From NCBI RefSeq assembly GCF_021130785.1, contig NC_060207.1:194547501-194611500 (forward strand): a stretch of 64,000 nt of DNA. Direction: 5' to 3'. The notes beneath the pieces were generated by a model. It saw only the letters and a program-made list of their open reading frames with translations, had not been told where the DNA came from and did not search any database. Position 1 is the stretch's first letter. Every line of letters begins with the position of its first letter. The stretch is from Homalodisca vitripennis. Its lineage: Eukaryota > Arthropoda > Insecta > Hemiptera > Cicadellidae. Positions 53,006 through 64,000 of the stretch are shown one piece after another. Position numbers and translations under genes: made by a program.

Positions 53006-56000
53006 CTGCAACAAGGCAATTTGACTTATTACTGGATTAGTATGAATTGATGTAATGAAAACCGGAAACTACTCATACTTTCCTCACAGCAATTGTTGTG
53101 TAAACAACCTGATGTACTTTGCCATTGTAATTGCAGTGCAGAATTAATAGTATTGTTCCAGTAAGGATGAGAGGTTTAGAAATTAATATAACTTGGTGTA
53201 AAAACAATGATACGCAATGCGAACTCAGATTGAAATAAACATTAAGTTAGGGCTTGTAGGCAATAGCCCCCCCTCCCCAATAAGCCCTAATAAGGGATCA
53301 GAGCCAATGATCTTAAGGTGAACAAGTGTTTACAAGTGTTATTGGCCGTAAAAACTCTTTTTATTCCAAAAAAATTTATATCTTTATTTTGATGGTACAA
53401 ATTATCTCCACACATTGTTTTTGATACACTCACTTCGGTTGTTGTTTGTTTTTTTTTTTGTTTTTTTAGGGAAAAAAACACTTGGGTTATCATTGCCCGA
53501 CACTCACTTCGGTGAACACACCTAACCACTTAGGACGGTATAAGTGAACACATTACCACATTCAATGTATTAAAGTTTGTAACAAATTGCAATGTGCACC
53601 CTTAAATTATCAAGAGTCGTTTCCAGAAACAAAAACATCAGATGTTGATGGTCATAAAAATATGACGTAATCTGTAGAAGCAGTGCAACATATCCGTACC
53701 ATTAACAGGTAAACTAGGAACCTTGGTATTGATTTTTGGTTTACAATTTATCCACTATTTAAAATGAAAAACTCACATAATAAAGAAGAGAAATAGTGTA
53801 CAACAAGGTAACTCATCAATAACTCTTTCCGAGTAAAAATTCGGTGACGAGAAAATTCATCAAAGACAAGCTTATTATTAAGTCTCTCTGTTGGGAAAAT
53901 ATCTAATGTTATTATTGAGCGGAAATGATATTCTATTCCCTTTCGTATTACTGTTATTCTAAGCAGTAGCTTAGCACAAAATAAGACATCCTTTTAAAAT
54001 GTTAGTTAAGTAGAGTCTAGTTGCATCAGTGCTATAAATATTTTTTTTTCTCTTAGGACAAGAAGCTTATAAATTGCACTTAGTCCTGTAAGAACCTTTG
54101 CGCTGCTTCCGGAGTGACAGGATATTCAGGATAGGCAAGGTTAGGGAGTTGGGGCCGTCTCCTATTGAGATCCATGAGGAAGAATGAGGGCACTACATCT
54201 CAAAGTCATGTCTCCCCGGAAGAAGGGGAGGCCAGCTCTGAACCAGCCTCTCCAGTCAAGTAGGCAGGGGGTGGCACACCCTAGTTGAGGTTAGGGAACA
54301 AACCCCACCAACTCCAACAGTCATCTCCCACAGTAGACTAGACCTATCGAATTGCCCATGAATCCAGAATCTTGACATATGCGGTTAGTGACGTGCCACT
54401 ACTGGACATCCATAAGGTTGCCCAGATTGAAGTGGCACATCGGTTTTTGCTGTGCCCAGTGGTGGGTTTAACTGGTAGGTATAAACCAGCCAGAAGTGAT
54501 CCCTGCTGGGTGGTATAAATATTTTAATAAATATACAATCTCATACATTCACAAATCATTATCTACCTTTAACCCATTGAGGTAGTCACACATGCTGGTT
54601 ACGTGGTGCTCTGCCGGGACCAAATGCCGAGTCACATGCTGGTTATGTGGTCAGCATTTGACATTACATTGTTCACATATGTCACAGTACTTCCGCTAGA
54701 TATTGTTGCCAAAAAAAATTTTGTTTTCATACTGTAGTAGCTAACCTGATTAAAAAAAATATTTTATGTCTGTTTCGCTGCTGATCAGCTGATAGCTCAT
54801 CTTGTTCAATGTGTTCTCTGACTGTTTGTTTACATTATGTCAACAATGGCGAGAAAACTTACACGTGGTTCTTAAATTGGTAAAAGTGTTGTACAGTGAT
54901 TGTGTGTATAATTCAAGTGACAGAGATAGTGGAGGTTATCTAATATTTCTAATATATAATAAAAAAATAAATTGTCTGCATCCGGTGTTGTGAGTTATGA
55001 ATCTTACCATGGAACAACATAGTTACCATTGCTACTGACTTTTGTGTGGAACAATAAGAAAACAATGGTGAGTATTTAATTTTTTTAAGTTAGAATTTTT
55101 AGATATATGGTTAATTATTTTGTCCTGCGTAAGAATCTGGGTGAGAGTGGGAAAAAAAGTGCCTGCAGAGACTGGTATAACTACTACCTCAATGGGTTAA
55201 AGCAGTATTCACTTAATATAAACCCCTCATCAGTATTAGAGGAGAGAATTCAGTATTGTATACAGTAAATTTCCACATATAAAGGATTTCTCATATGTAT
55301 TCATTTAATTTGGTTTTAAACCAGAGTTAAAATTATTGTTGTTGGCAGGCATTCTAGATATCAAAACTTATGGTTCAACGCTAAATTGCATTTCTAAAGT
55401 AAAAGGTTAGATACTTAGTTAACCCTTTAGGATCAGCTTTAAATTCATAATTAGCCTCTCGTATTGCCTAGCCACGACAGTGGCCATGGCTGTTCTCTGT
55501 CTCAGGTCAGTCAGGTTATTGATTTATGACCGTGCCCTGTCCCTCAGCTCGTCAGGCCACTAAGTGTGGCTCACTATATTGCGCAGTTATAACATTCAAT
55601 TCTTACCCAGTTGTGGTTAGAAGTGATGCAATCTCTCAGCCAAATAAGTATATAGATTAATATTTCTCTATTTGCAGCACATATATCATGATAAACATTA
55701 TTCAGAATCATTTTTATCTGAGTGTCAAGTACCACTGTAGCTGCTATAGTGTGTCATCAATGTATTAAAATACTAGTGCATTTGGTGGAGACGAAGCTCT
55801 AAATATGGAAACTAGTTTATATTCTATGGATACCAAAAACCTACTTGAGACTAATTGTATTTTTATTCAGCAAACAAAAATATTTTGAAAACATATCAAC
55901 CCATAACATAAAAAAAGTGATACGTTTATAAGCAAATTATAAACAACCAATCATAAACTTTCAATCTTGAAGCTAATAAACTTTGTAAATTATTTGAGAA

Positions 56001-58328
56001 TTTCATTTAAATCTGTCATTTAAAGAATCGAAGGGTCAAACACTGCCATTTAAATCCAAGTAAAAGTGACATACAAGGTTAACCAAACACCAAAAGGTGA
56101 CACAGAACAGAGCCGGTCATCATGCGTGGTCTGACGTGCTGAGAGGACAACCAACTGAGATTCCATCCGAACTGAATGGGAGATAAGTTTGGCCACATTA
56201 AAAGCCTCCTTATCGCAAAGGGTTGAAATATCATTGATTATAGTTTGTTGTTTGGGTTTCTCATCGTAATAGAGTTTTCTGTCTACTGTTGGAAATGGTC
56301 TCTTCTTTATTTCAAATAAGATCCTTTAATTTATTTTAGAACACCACTACAATCCCACTATGTATCAATAGAACAAACAGTTGTAACTAGCCATTACCTT
56401 CCTGGCGCTGTCAGCTACACTGCTGTTATCGCCCTGACCTCTCTCTGCGCGTTCTATCGCAGCATCTACCAGATACGCAAGCAGGTGCGCAGAGCGGCAA
56501 CCCTCTGTGTACAGGGTATTACAGAAGCTAAGTACCTTGGGCTCACTCAATCCAGCATCACAGTGTAATAATAATCTGGAAACAGTTACACAATTAGACA
56601 AATATCTTTATCTGACAACATTTACAATTTGCTCAACAAATGGTGTAATTTATTAAAAAAAAAAACCCATCAAAACAAAATTAAAAATGTTAAAAGTTTA
56701 GCTTTTGTAAGTGTTTTAAAATATCCAAATCACTATTCTAACTGTAATTTTCAATTAAATTAAACTCATAAATTTTAAGAGAACGAGAATTAATGAAAAT
56801 TTTTTAGGGATTTAATTTTATCTTGAACACCAGAATTAAATTAGGTATGCCTCAATTTCTTCAGGCAAGATGTTTCAAAATCAACTTCTAATATAGATAG
56901 CTTTTTGCATGGAATTGTAAATTATATTAGTCATAATCACATATGACAATACACATGTATTTCTTACATATTATACTTAACTGATCTCACTCTCTAACTG
57001 AGATCGTTTACAATCCAAAGACATACGTGGCATAAACTTGAAATTTGGCATGCATGTAGATTTTTCCATGAACTTATTTTGCCAAAGGTAAATTTTAGAA
57101 TAGTATAAATTATTTACTTTCAATACCAAAACAAAATTTAAAATAGCAATTCCATTTTTTAAGCATGTGTAGTTACTTATTTAGTTACACTCCAGATCAA
57201 CTACAGCTTGTACTTTGATTAAAGTTTGTTGTTGACAATGGAAGGTTTGAAAGGATAATAGGATTTAGGACATTTGCCATTGTTATATGTTATAATATGT
57301 ATAATACCTACGAGATTATAACACTCCATTTCGAGCATTAAAATCTATTCTCTTCATCAGGTAATTTCCTCTTTCCTCATTTACTTTCTTTCCTATTTTT
57401 AGTTTTTAATTTAATTTTATTGCCACACGTTGTAGGTTTTAAGTACATGTATATGTATTAATAAAATTGTCTTCACACCTGAGGAAGAGGATAGATTTCA
57501 ATCCTCGAAACGGATCCCTGAGGGGACCGAGGACCACACTTTGAGAAACTCTGGTATAGAGAAACTTCCAGGCAGATAGGATGGCTAACTTTACCCTCCT
57601 TTTATACCATGGAGGATCTTTTGCTACAAATCTCAGAGTAACATGGTGACAAATAAAAATGTAAAACATGGCAAATAACGCAGAGACAATTTCCATGAGC
57701 AGCACAATAGAAACATACAAATTACTTATGTCACAAGACTTGTTCGTAAAAATGATACCTACTAAGTAGGTATTTTTAGGTAAGTAGGAACAAGCTCCCC
57801 GACAGTGTTCAGTGATTCCAGACAGATCAAAACTCAAAAAAAAAAACCCTCATATTGTCCAGATATGATCTTTTTTTCAAACATTCATGATGAATCACTG
57901 AGTAAATAATAACAAAAAAAAGATAAAAAGGCTGGGACTGATCAATTCAGAAAAGATGTAACCTTGTGTGAACAAACAGTATCACATTGATTTACCTCAT
58001 AAACACTATATTTGTATATTAGAAATAATAGAGTTAAAAGCATGTTTACTTTTAAACAAATATAAAAGTAGAAGTTATAAAAGTTATTGGTTATTCAAAT
58101 TAATAAGACTTACCCTCGTAAGTAATTCCACGGGCTTTCATTTTTTGGAACTAGTTTAATTTTATTTAGTGTATATGTTATCTCTGAAGCAATGACATCT
58201 GGATGGAAGTTAGATGCGTGGTTAACGATAAAATATCGCTGGTTCCATGCTGAGTTGTTCCTGATATCTTTTTCTATCAGATGATTGACGTAGTCCATCT
58301 CGTTGTCAAACAGTCTGCCCAACAAGTT
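52898..58328 (-). CDS. FNTA: Protein farnesyl/geranylgeranyltransferase alpha, C-terminal exons
   Basis: Three minus-strand exons with consistent phases: 58114-58328, 56398-56575 and 52898-53005. The first reads GRLFDNEMDYVNHLIEKDI then RNNSAWNQRYFIVNH and KLVPKNESPWNYLRG. These are prenyltransferase-alpha (PPTA) repeats with the W-x-x-R core (WNQRYF) and the next helix pair (PWNY). The second reads LLLHCDAGLSEPKVLSFC through SVADSARK. The third reads MCQELAEKYDPIRAAYWKYV then ERTL and ends SVSP and stop. The enzyme's alpha subunit pairs with FNTB or PGGT1B and attaches farnesyl or geranylgeranyl groups to CaaX proteins in the cytosol. The N-terminal PPTA repeats are not in the window or were not recognised; the 5' exons should lie beyond 58,330, perhaps off the end. 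The introns host several transposons. Confidence 0.93.
53006..54040. other. FNTA last intron, left part
   Basis: No element recognised. A T-rich stretch lies at 53442-53468. The word CACTCACTTCGGT occurs twice (about 53429 and 53501). Confidence 0.45.
54045..54513 (-). mobile_element. SINE-like retroposon, copy 2, with 12-bp TSD
   Basis: Inverted copy of the 41571 element. TATAAATATTTT flanks it at 54033-54044 and 54514-54525. The T run at its left side is the A tail in the element's own orientation. This is a clean retroposition signature. Confidence 0.9.
54573..55196. mobile_element. piggyBac-like MITE
   Basis: 624 bp flanked by TTAA on both sides (54569-54572 and 55197-55200) with perfect 14-bp inverted ends CCCATTGAGGTAGT and ACTACCTCAATGGG. 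TTAA target choice and CCC ends are piggyBac hallmarks. GTCACATGCTGGTTA.GTGGT words repeat just inside the left end. No transposase. Confidence 0.92.
55423..56222. mobile_element. Possible second piggyBac-like MITE
   Basis: The left end TTAA-CCCTTTAGGAT (TTAA at 55419-55422) and the right end ATCGCAAAGGG-TTGA (56212-56226) form imperfect inverted ends (9 of 11). The right target copy would have changed from TTAA to TTGA. The 800-bp interior is non-coding. Confidence 0.5.
56398..56575 (-). CDS. FNTA: FNTA penultimate exon
   Basis: Acceptor TTTCCAG, 59 codons plus one base, donor GTAATG. It encodes the helix pair SAHLLAYLVDAAIERAERGQ in the variable C-terminal region. Confidence 0.9.
56576..58113. 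other. FNTA intron with a hAT-like terminus
   Basis: At 57488-57552 the minus strand reads CAGAGTTTCTCAAAGTGTGG then TCCTCGGTCCCC, the style of hAT (Charlie-like) ends. I did not find the partner end. A 132-codon minus-strand frame (57439-57837) has no family match. Confidence 0.45.
58114..58328 (-). CDS. FNTA: FNTA exon with PPTA repeats
   Basis: Donor GTAAGT after GG of a Gly codon. Two acceptors are possible: before 58328 (phase 0, adding NLLGR) or before 58314 (starting inside AGA, giving LFDNEM). The second fits the family's LFD/LWD start better; the first has the more usual ATAG setting. Confidence 0.9.
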
Positions 58329-61300
58329 CTATGATGATTACAAAATTTAAACTATACAAACAGTTACAAATATTTATACAAAAATCATACTTGGCGACAA
58401 CAAAGGAAAGAAAACTTGATAGTTCTAATTCTTATAAATAATAGATGTTTTAATGAGGAGTAACAAACTTATTTAACTTATCTGAACACAATAAAAACTC
58501 TATTAATTTTCCACAATAGGAATTAATACATGATGTTATTATTGTAATGAATGTCAAACAACATTGAAAATATGAACTGTACATATAATTATTTATTGTT
58601 AGAATTATGTTTTCATTATAATTTTTATTGTTCCTAATACCTACCATTTAATAAAGATAATAAGACAGTTTAACAATTTAGTCACAGTTGTTTTTGCGTG
58701 CATGATGAAAACCCTAATGGCGAAAGTTCTTTTTGAACAAAGCGATTGTATAAACACCAGATTTAGTTTACCAATAATCATAACCTCATTATTGTGGAAC
58801 AAGATTTTCATAAATTTTTGGTATTGCAAATTTCTCATAATAAAACTACCACTAAATGTATGAGAATTATTTTTAGTATGTTAATTATTTCAGTATTGGC
58901 TAGAATTTATTTTAATACCACCTAGACAACAAAGAAATATTTGTTCATACAGAAATTAGTTTTGCTATCTCAGAGCTGTCATTTTTTACAAATTACTAAG
59001 ATTAGAATATATAATATCACAATGATTGAGTACTATTCTAAAGAAACATCAATTTTTTATGGCAAAAACAATCCACAAAATATATCCCTGTAAGAATGTA
59101 AAGGTTTTGTAGGGTTGTGGTTTAGTTTAAGATTAAGGTTAGTGTGGTGGACGATAATTTTGAGCAAGGGTTTTCGCTGTGAGAGAGATTTAATAATAGG
59201 TTAGATTGGCAGTATAACAAATACCCTCAATGAACCAACACATTTTTTGTGACAACATTTCATTAAATTGATTAATTGATTGCGTCAATCGACATAATTA
59301 AGCACTAAAACTTATATGTTCTTAATACTTTGGAAGGACATATTTAAATATTAAGATTATTCATTTACAATTTTATTTTTGAATTTTAATTCATTAATAA
59401 CATTTAACTAGGTAAATTTTGTAGTGTTGCAATAAATAATTGAGTTCATGGGACTAACATGAGAAAACTTTTCTTTAAAATAGCTAAACATTTGACATGA
59501 AAATTTATATTTTCGAAATTGTGAACATTTAAAATAGATATAGGAATTGAAAATGATTACATGAACCCTAAAAATATACTAAGTATCTTAAAAATTAACT
59601 TACATTTTATTTCACATCACGATTTATTACGCCTAGAAGATATATTTTCCGCACACACGAACACAAAACACTCCCCGAACCTTCACTTTTCGAATTCCCG
59701 GCCTTCCACCTTCCCCCTCTCACCTCTTGTTTCTTTCAGTTTTGATGTTCTCTCTCCTACCGCCAGCTCATGTGACCACTCGCCTCTGCCAAATCTCTCC
59801 ATCATAATTGGTGTAGTAACAATTTTCCATAATCAGCATGGTCTGTGTCCCTTACATTGTCGCACTGGTTTTTACAAATAAGCCATTTCCTGGTGAAGGG
59901 TCGGATCAGTTTGTTCACCATCGGCGTCTCTGGGCGGATGTGCGTATCTACTTACATCCGGAGGATGTTTGTCTCGAAATTGCAATACGAGAGACATCCT
60001 TTCCAGCAACTATCTGTACATCTATTCTATGAATTTTTTAATTGATTTTACTAAAATTAAACATATGTCTTACATTCCACCTGAGCTTAAATGACGATTC
60101 TACCTAAGAATCGTTACTTATAGTCTAATTAAGGTTATCCATTGGGTAGATCACGTTCATGTACATCGTTAAAGGCTTCAGGAAATTTTATTTTGATTGT
60201 TTTTAATGTGGTGATGAAGTAGAGGTCTATAAAAAAGAAGTTGTGTTATTATAGAAGTCCAGGCTTAATAAAATGTACAAAATGAGAGTTCCAGGTATGT
60301 TTACTATGTTTTTGTCGTCGTGCTTTAGCTGGAAGTGTGTGTTGTCTCCGTTGTAGATATGTGAACAAAAGTCAGGTGAATGCGCAGGTAAGCTCGGAGA
60401 GTAGGAGGTAGTGTTGTTGTGGTTAGAGAATGGCCTGTGTTGAACATCTTCCTTGTTGTCTAGCCAAGTCATTGTATTTGGTGTTATGTCGCAATGTCAC
60501 AACACCATTCGAAGAAATCTCCGGACGAACGTGTAGCGATACTTCTGTTTCTATCTGGTTGCTGGTCTTTGGATGAATGGGAGGTGTTTTTCCTGCTACC
60601 ATTTGTTGATGTATGTGGTGTTTGTAATGGTGGAAAGGTTGTTCTGTATCTTGAAAATAGGTTTTGGGAGTTGTTTGAGGTTTTTAGGGCCAGAAATTTA
60701 AAGAGGGTTCGTTTTTTTAGGTAAATTTTTGCTTGTGTGTTGTTGAAAGGAAATTTTTATGTAATAAGGGAAGGAACTGATATAAGGTAGTGTTTGAGGC
60801 AAATTGGAGTAAAGTACGCTCCCTGTGAAGAATTGTACTAGAAGGGCTTATTGGGGTTTCTTCTAAATTTTTTTGTTGGTGGGTTGATGTGCTGGCAAGG
60901 TGAGTCAAAAGAGGCATGGCTAGTGCCTGTTCAGTAGTAAGTAGTAGGAAAGTGCCTGTAAGGACTTCATCTGTCTATGTGGGGTGGTCGGGACGGTTTA
61001 GACGTGATGTTAGACTGGGTGGTTTGTAGATTGGTGTCGTTGTAGACTGGTTTTCTCAGGTTGTGGATTGGTTTTTCTTGGTGTTCATAATTCTAAAACT
61101 TAAAATCTAACAGGTTACATAATACATTTTAGTTTAATAATTTTTATAATTAATACAGATTTATGCCTAAGGTTTTTATTTACAGAAATCTTTGAATGAC
61201 CTCATCGTTGGTGTGTCGCTATTTCCCTAGCTCTATGTAATAACTATTTACTAAGCATCTTGATTCTCTAGTGTTCTTAAATAAGGTTCGTTATTACTGT

Positions 61301-62740
61301 TATATCTTTAAACGATTACTACGCACTTTAGGTTTTCTGAGGAATATGTAATTGTCCCTTCTTTGTGACTTATTGTCCATAGTCCATTATTAGTTTGATC
61401 ATAATACTGTATATGTTGCCAAAATGAAGGCTGTATACGTCTGTTTTATGAGCAATATTGACCGTGCTAATACATGCTATTTAGTTATATGTATACTTTC
61501 CTTTCAATTGTTAGAAAAAATTAGCTATGTAATAATTAAATCATGTTATATAAAAGTCATTTACCAATGTCATATATTGAAGTATTTTGTTTATCCCTAG
61601 GATTATATAATATAGAACATGTATGTCTCTTTCTTTCTTTGAGATGCCATCTCAGGAAAAATTGAAGTCCTTGTAGGGTAATATTATGTTACACAGTGAT
61701 ATCTACTAACTTAAATAAATATGATATTATGTAGTTTACACTTTACGACATATTTTAATATTTCTTTTTTACTAGGCTATGTATACACGTATAACCCTCA
61801 GGTAAGTATAATATGTACGTTGTGTCAAAGGTTAGAGTACGCTTTGTTATTGCAGTAAACGTGTACCGTGGGGGATACATTACTTGCATACTAAGCTGTC
61901 TGAATCCCACCAAAGGGCCCTTGGCGACCCCAGACCGCGGGTACAAGGCAATGCCCCCCTTAGTCCATAGTCACAACATAGTCGGTGTAGTTATAGCGTG
62001 GGAAGGTAGTTGAGTTAGCAGAAAACTTATCTGCCTGGGAGACATACCAGATTCACTGGTCCAAGTCCTTACTAGCCAGTCTAATGTACGGTTAACAGTG
62101 GGTTACCAGGCTCTGATCGTCTATGTCGTGTCTGTGGGGTTGCGGACGGCTATAGTGTGGTGCTGTGTTAGTGTCCTGTGTAATGGGATTAATCTATTTT
62201 CAATATCTTTGGGTATGTGTAACCTATCACTTTAAAATCACTAAATTAACAGTAAACCTCATCATTTAAAATACTAAGTTAGGCGTTTTAATTTTTCTAA
62301 AACTTTTATGTCTTTTATTCTCTATACGATTTTCTCGACACAACATCGAGATTTTTTTTAATATACAATTTTTATTTCTGTTAGACTTATTTCAGTGACT
62401 CTCAAGGTTTTATAAACGTCTTTAATGGAATCATTCAAACCGTTAATCAAGTTAACCGGTCCTCCTCACACTCACTGGTGTATCAATACCTAATTTTTTT
62501 TTAAAGCGATTACTTGCATGACTATGTAGTAGCTTTTTACCCTCATATATTATGAAATTATTGCGAATATACTTATTCACTCTCTTCAAATTTTTTACTA
62601 GAAGGCGCTGTGAGTGCATAGATGATGTTCATGAGAAATATTGTATATATATTATTCTTGAATAATTTTATTATTGCTCAAGATCCCTTTCATAATTTGT
62701 GTTTATAATTCTCTTATAGAATAATTTTCAATTCTAGCCA
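58329..62740. other. No confirmed gene
   Basis: Upstream FNTA exons should be sought here or beyond. A C-rich, CpG-bearing patch (59640-60010) has overlapping open frames on the plus strand (59561-59881, 59838-60032, 59845-60045) of unknown meaning; it could be a 5' exon or promoter area. A G/T-rich segment follows at 60490-61080. At 61755-62170 there is a GC-richer unidentified stretch. Confidence 0.4.
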
Positions 62741-62749
62741 ACATGTATT

Positions 62750-64000
62750 GGGTTGTTATGGTTAACCTTCCCCTGTGGTAAATTTCCTACTGCATATGTC
62801 ACTTCTGTTAATTTTTTTCTTGACAACGAAAGGACCTCTAAATGGTCGTTTGAAACTTTATATATTTTTTGTGTGGTCTTTCGGGAAATGGAACCAAGAC
62901 TTCATCGCCGGGGTTTAAATCCAAATGAGTTATTGTCACGGTTCAAAGTATGTTCTTTTTTTGCGCACACCTTTCCCTGGCTTTTTTTTCATGATTTTCG
63001 GCATAGTCTTTGCGTATTTGCTCTTTTAAATAAAAAAAAAAATTTTTTTTTACTATTATTTTCCCCAACCACCATTTTTTTTTCGGGAATTAACCTGTTA
63101 AATATATACAATCAGCCGGTAAGTTAGTCTTCGTACCAAACATGAGGTAGTGCGGTGTGTAGCCCTGTTTGAAATGTTTATCAGACGTGTTGTAGGCACA
63201 AGGTACAACTCTTTTGTACGAATTTTGACCCCAAGTTTGGTGGTTTTTCCACAAGCGTAAGTGAAGATATTTGCCTTGATTAGCGTGTGGTTGTTATTTT
63301 TTCAACCGCAACCTTGTACTATGTGGAACATATAAGCAGCGCCTGGCCTTTGTTCAATCCCCGAGTGCCATTTAGTAAACTAGTGAAATTACAGGAATTC
63401 ATAAAGTGCGTTCCCTCTGTCATGATTAATAATTATAGGAAATCCAAAATGTGCCAGAATAGATTTAATAAAGTTTTTTTGGCGGTACTGTGTTCGCATC
63501 TGGCATTTCTACAAGGGGTTGCAAATGCACCATTCTAGTGCAGGGCATCGGTTTGCAACTAGGATATAATTTGTTAACCATTTACTACATTGTGTTAATT
63601 TTTACCTTACAAAGTCTATTGTTATTCTGTCCCAAAGGGTTTTAGTGGAGGGTGGAATAGGTTGTAGTAGGCCGTAATTTTTATGTTCGTTTTTTGGCCA
63701 GACGTAGTTGACATTCTTCACAAGATTTTGTTATATTGGAGGATATCAGGGTAACCATATTACTTCCGATGTGATATCGTAATTTTATTTTTGAAGCTGT
63801 TTTTGTAATGTGATAAGTGGTCCCACCCGTTTAGTAGGGGTTGTCATGGAATAATTTTTTAATATTTTCTTGTGTTTGTTTTTTCTGTGTATAGCCAATT
63901 AAGTTTCTAGTTTTTCTCGTACGTTTTGAAAGTTTTTGAAATATAACAATCCATCTATTTTTCTTTCGTAACGTCTTGAAAGCCCGTATGATCTTTTTTA
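62750..64000 (-). pseudogene. Ty3/gypsy-type pol remnant (integrase)
   Basis: On the minus strand, entering from the window edge, SCEECQ (near 63715) is the Cys pair of the integrase zinc finger. YGLLQPIPPS and then WDRITIDFV (near 63620) begin the catalytic core with its first Asp. NYILVANR and ILAHFGFPIIINHDRG (near 63440) hold the second Asp block. GIEQRPGAA follows in another frame. This order is that of LTR retrotransposon integrases of the Ty3/gypsy group. Stops and frame changes are frequent, so it is dead. Sequence down to about 62750 is probably more of the same pol or 3' region, but I cannot align it. No LTR was identified in the window. Confidence 0.78.

Noticed and set aside
57439..57837. 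A 132-residue minus-strand membrane protein
   Set aside because: Hydrophobic AT-rich translation without homology, and its start region overlaps a hAT-like terminus; no splice or start context.
59561..60045. A plus-strand gene in the C-rich patch
   Set aside because: Three overlapping frames are open at once and none resembles a known family; kept only as an unexplained region.
1..64000. CRISPR arrays, bacterial operons or prophage
   Set aside because: No regularly spaced identical repeats with unique spacers, and the gene structure is clearly that of an animal nuclear genome.

Overview
The window is nuclear DNA from an insect. It is AT-rich, has intron-exon genes with GT-AG splice sites, and is packed with retroposons and DNA transposons. 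The anchor gene is the chemosensory co-receptor Ir25a; its large introns and mix of transposable elements would suit a big-genome neopteran such as a hemipteran, but that placement is inference.

Layout. Positions 1-22,500 are mostly decayed mobile DNA: LINE reverse transcriptase fragments, a Helitron-like element, a GC-rich block with an inverted array of a TTAGGTGCT motif, a Polinton-type integrase fragment, a 147-bp satellite, tRNA-derived SINEs, a hAT-like MITE and a HARBI1-type transposase fragment. Two host-like exons stand alone here: a P4-ATPase (ATP11-like flippase) exon at 10591-10758 and an unidentified minus-strand exon at 7728-7798.

Positions 22,537-49,018 (+) carry Ir25a. I could place 17 coding exons whose phases all agree and which give about 942 residues; only a short exon with the start codon is missing. 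Exon 16 has one extra G that breaks the frame inside the last membrane segment. Exon 3 is preceded by two extra tandem copies of its own acceptor and 5' half. The intron before exon 3 holds a nested stack: an old LINE split by a PIF/Harbinger element, which is itself split by a younger LINE with a 14-bp target duplication. The Harbinger element carries two interleaved antisense genes: an intact MADF-BESS protein (+) and a broken HARBI1-like transposase (-).

Positions 49,019-64,000 hold a pogo/Tigger-like MITE and then, on the minus strand, the last three exons of the protein farnesyl/geranylgeranyltransferase alpha subunit (FNTA). Its introns host a SINE-like retroposon and one or two piggyBac-like MITEs. 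The right end is a decayed Ty3/gypsy pol region (integrase) on the minus strand.

Functionally, Ir25a (olfactory, thermo- and hygrosensory co-receptor) and FNTA (prenylation) are unrelated neighbours that converge tail to tail. All coordinates were read by eye; splice sites rest on phase agreement and family resemblance, not on transcripts.
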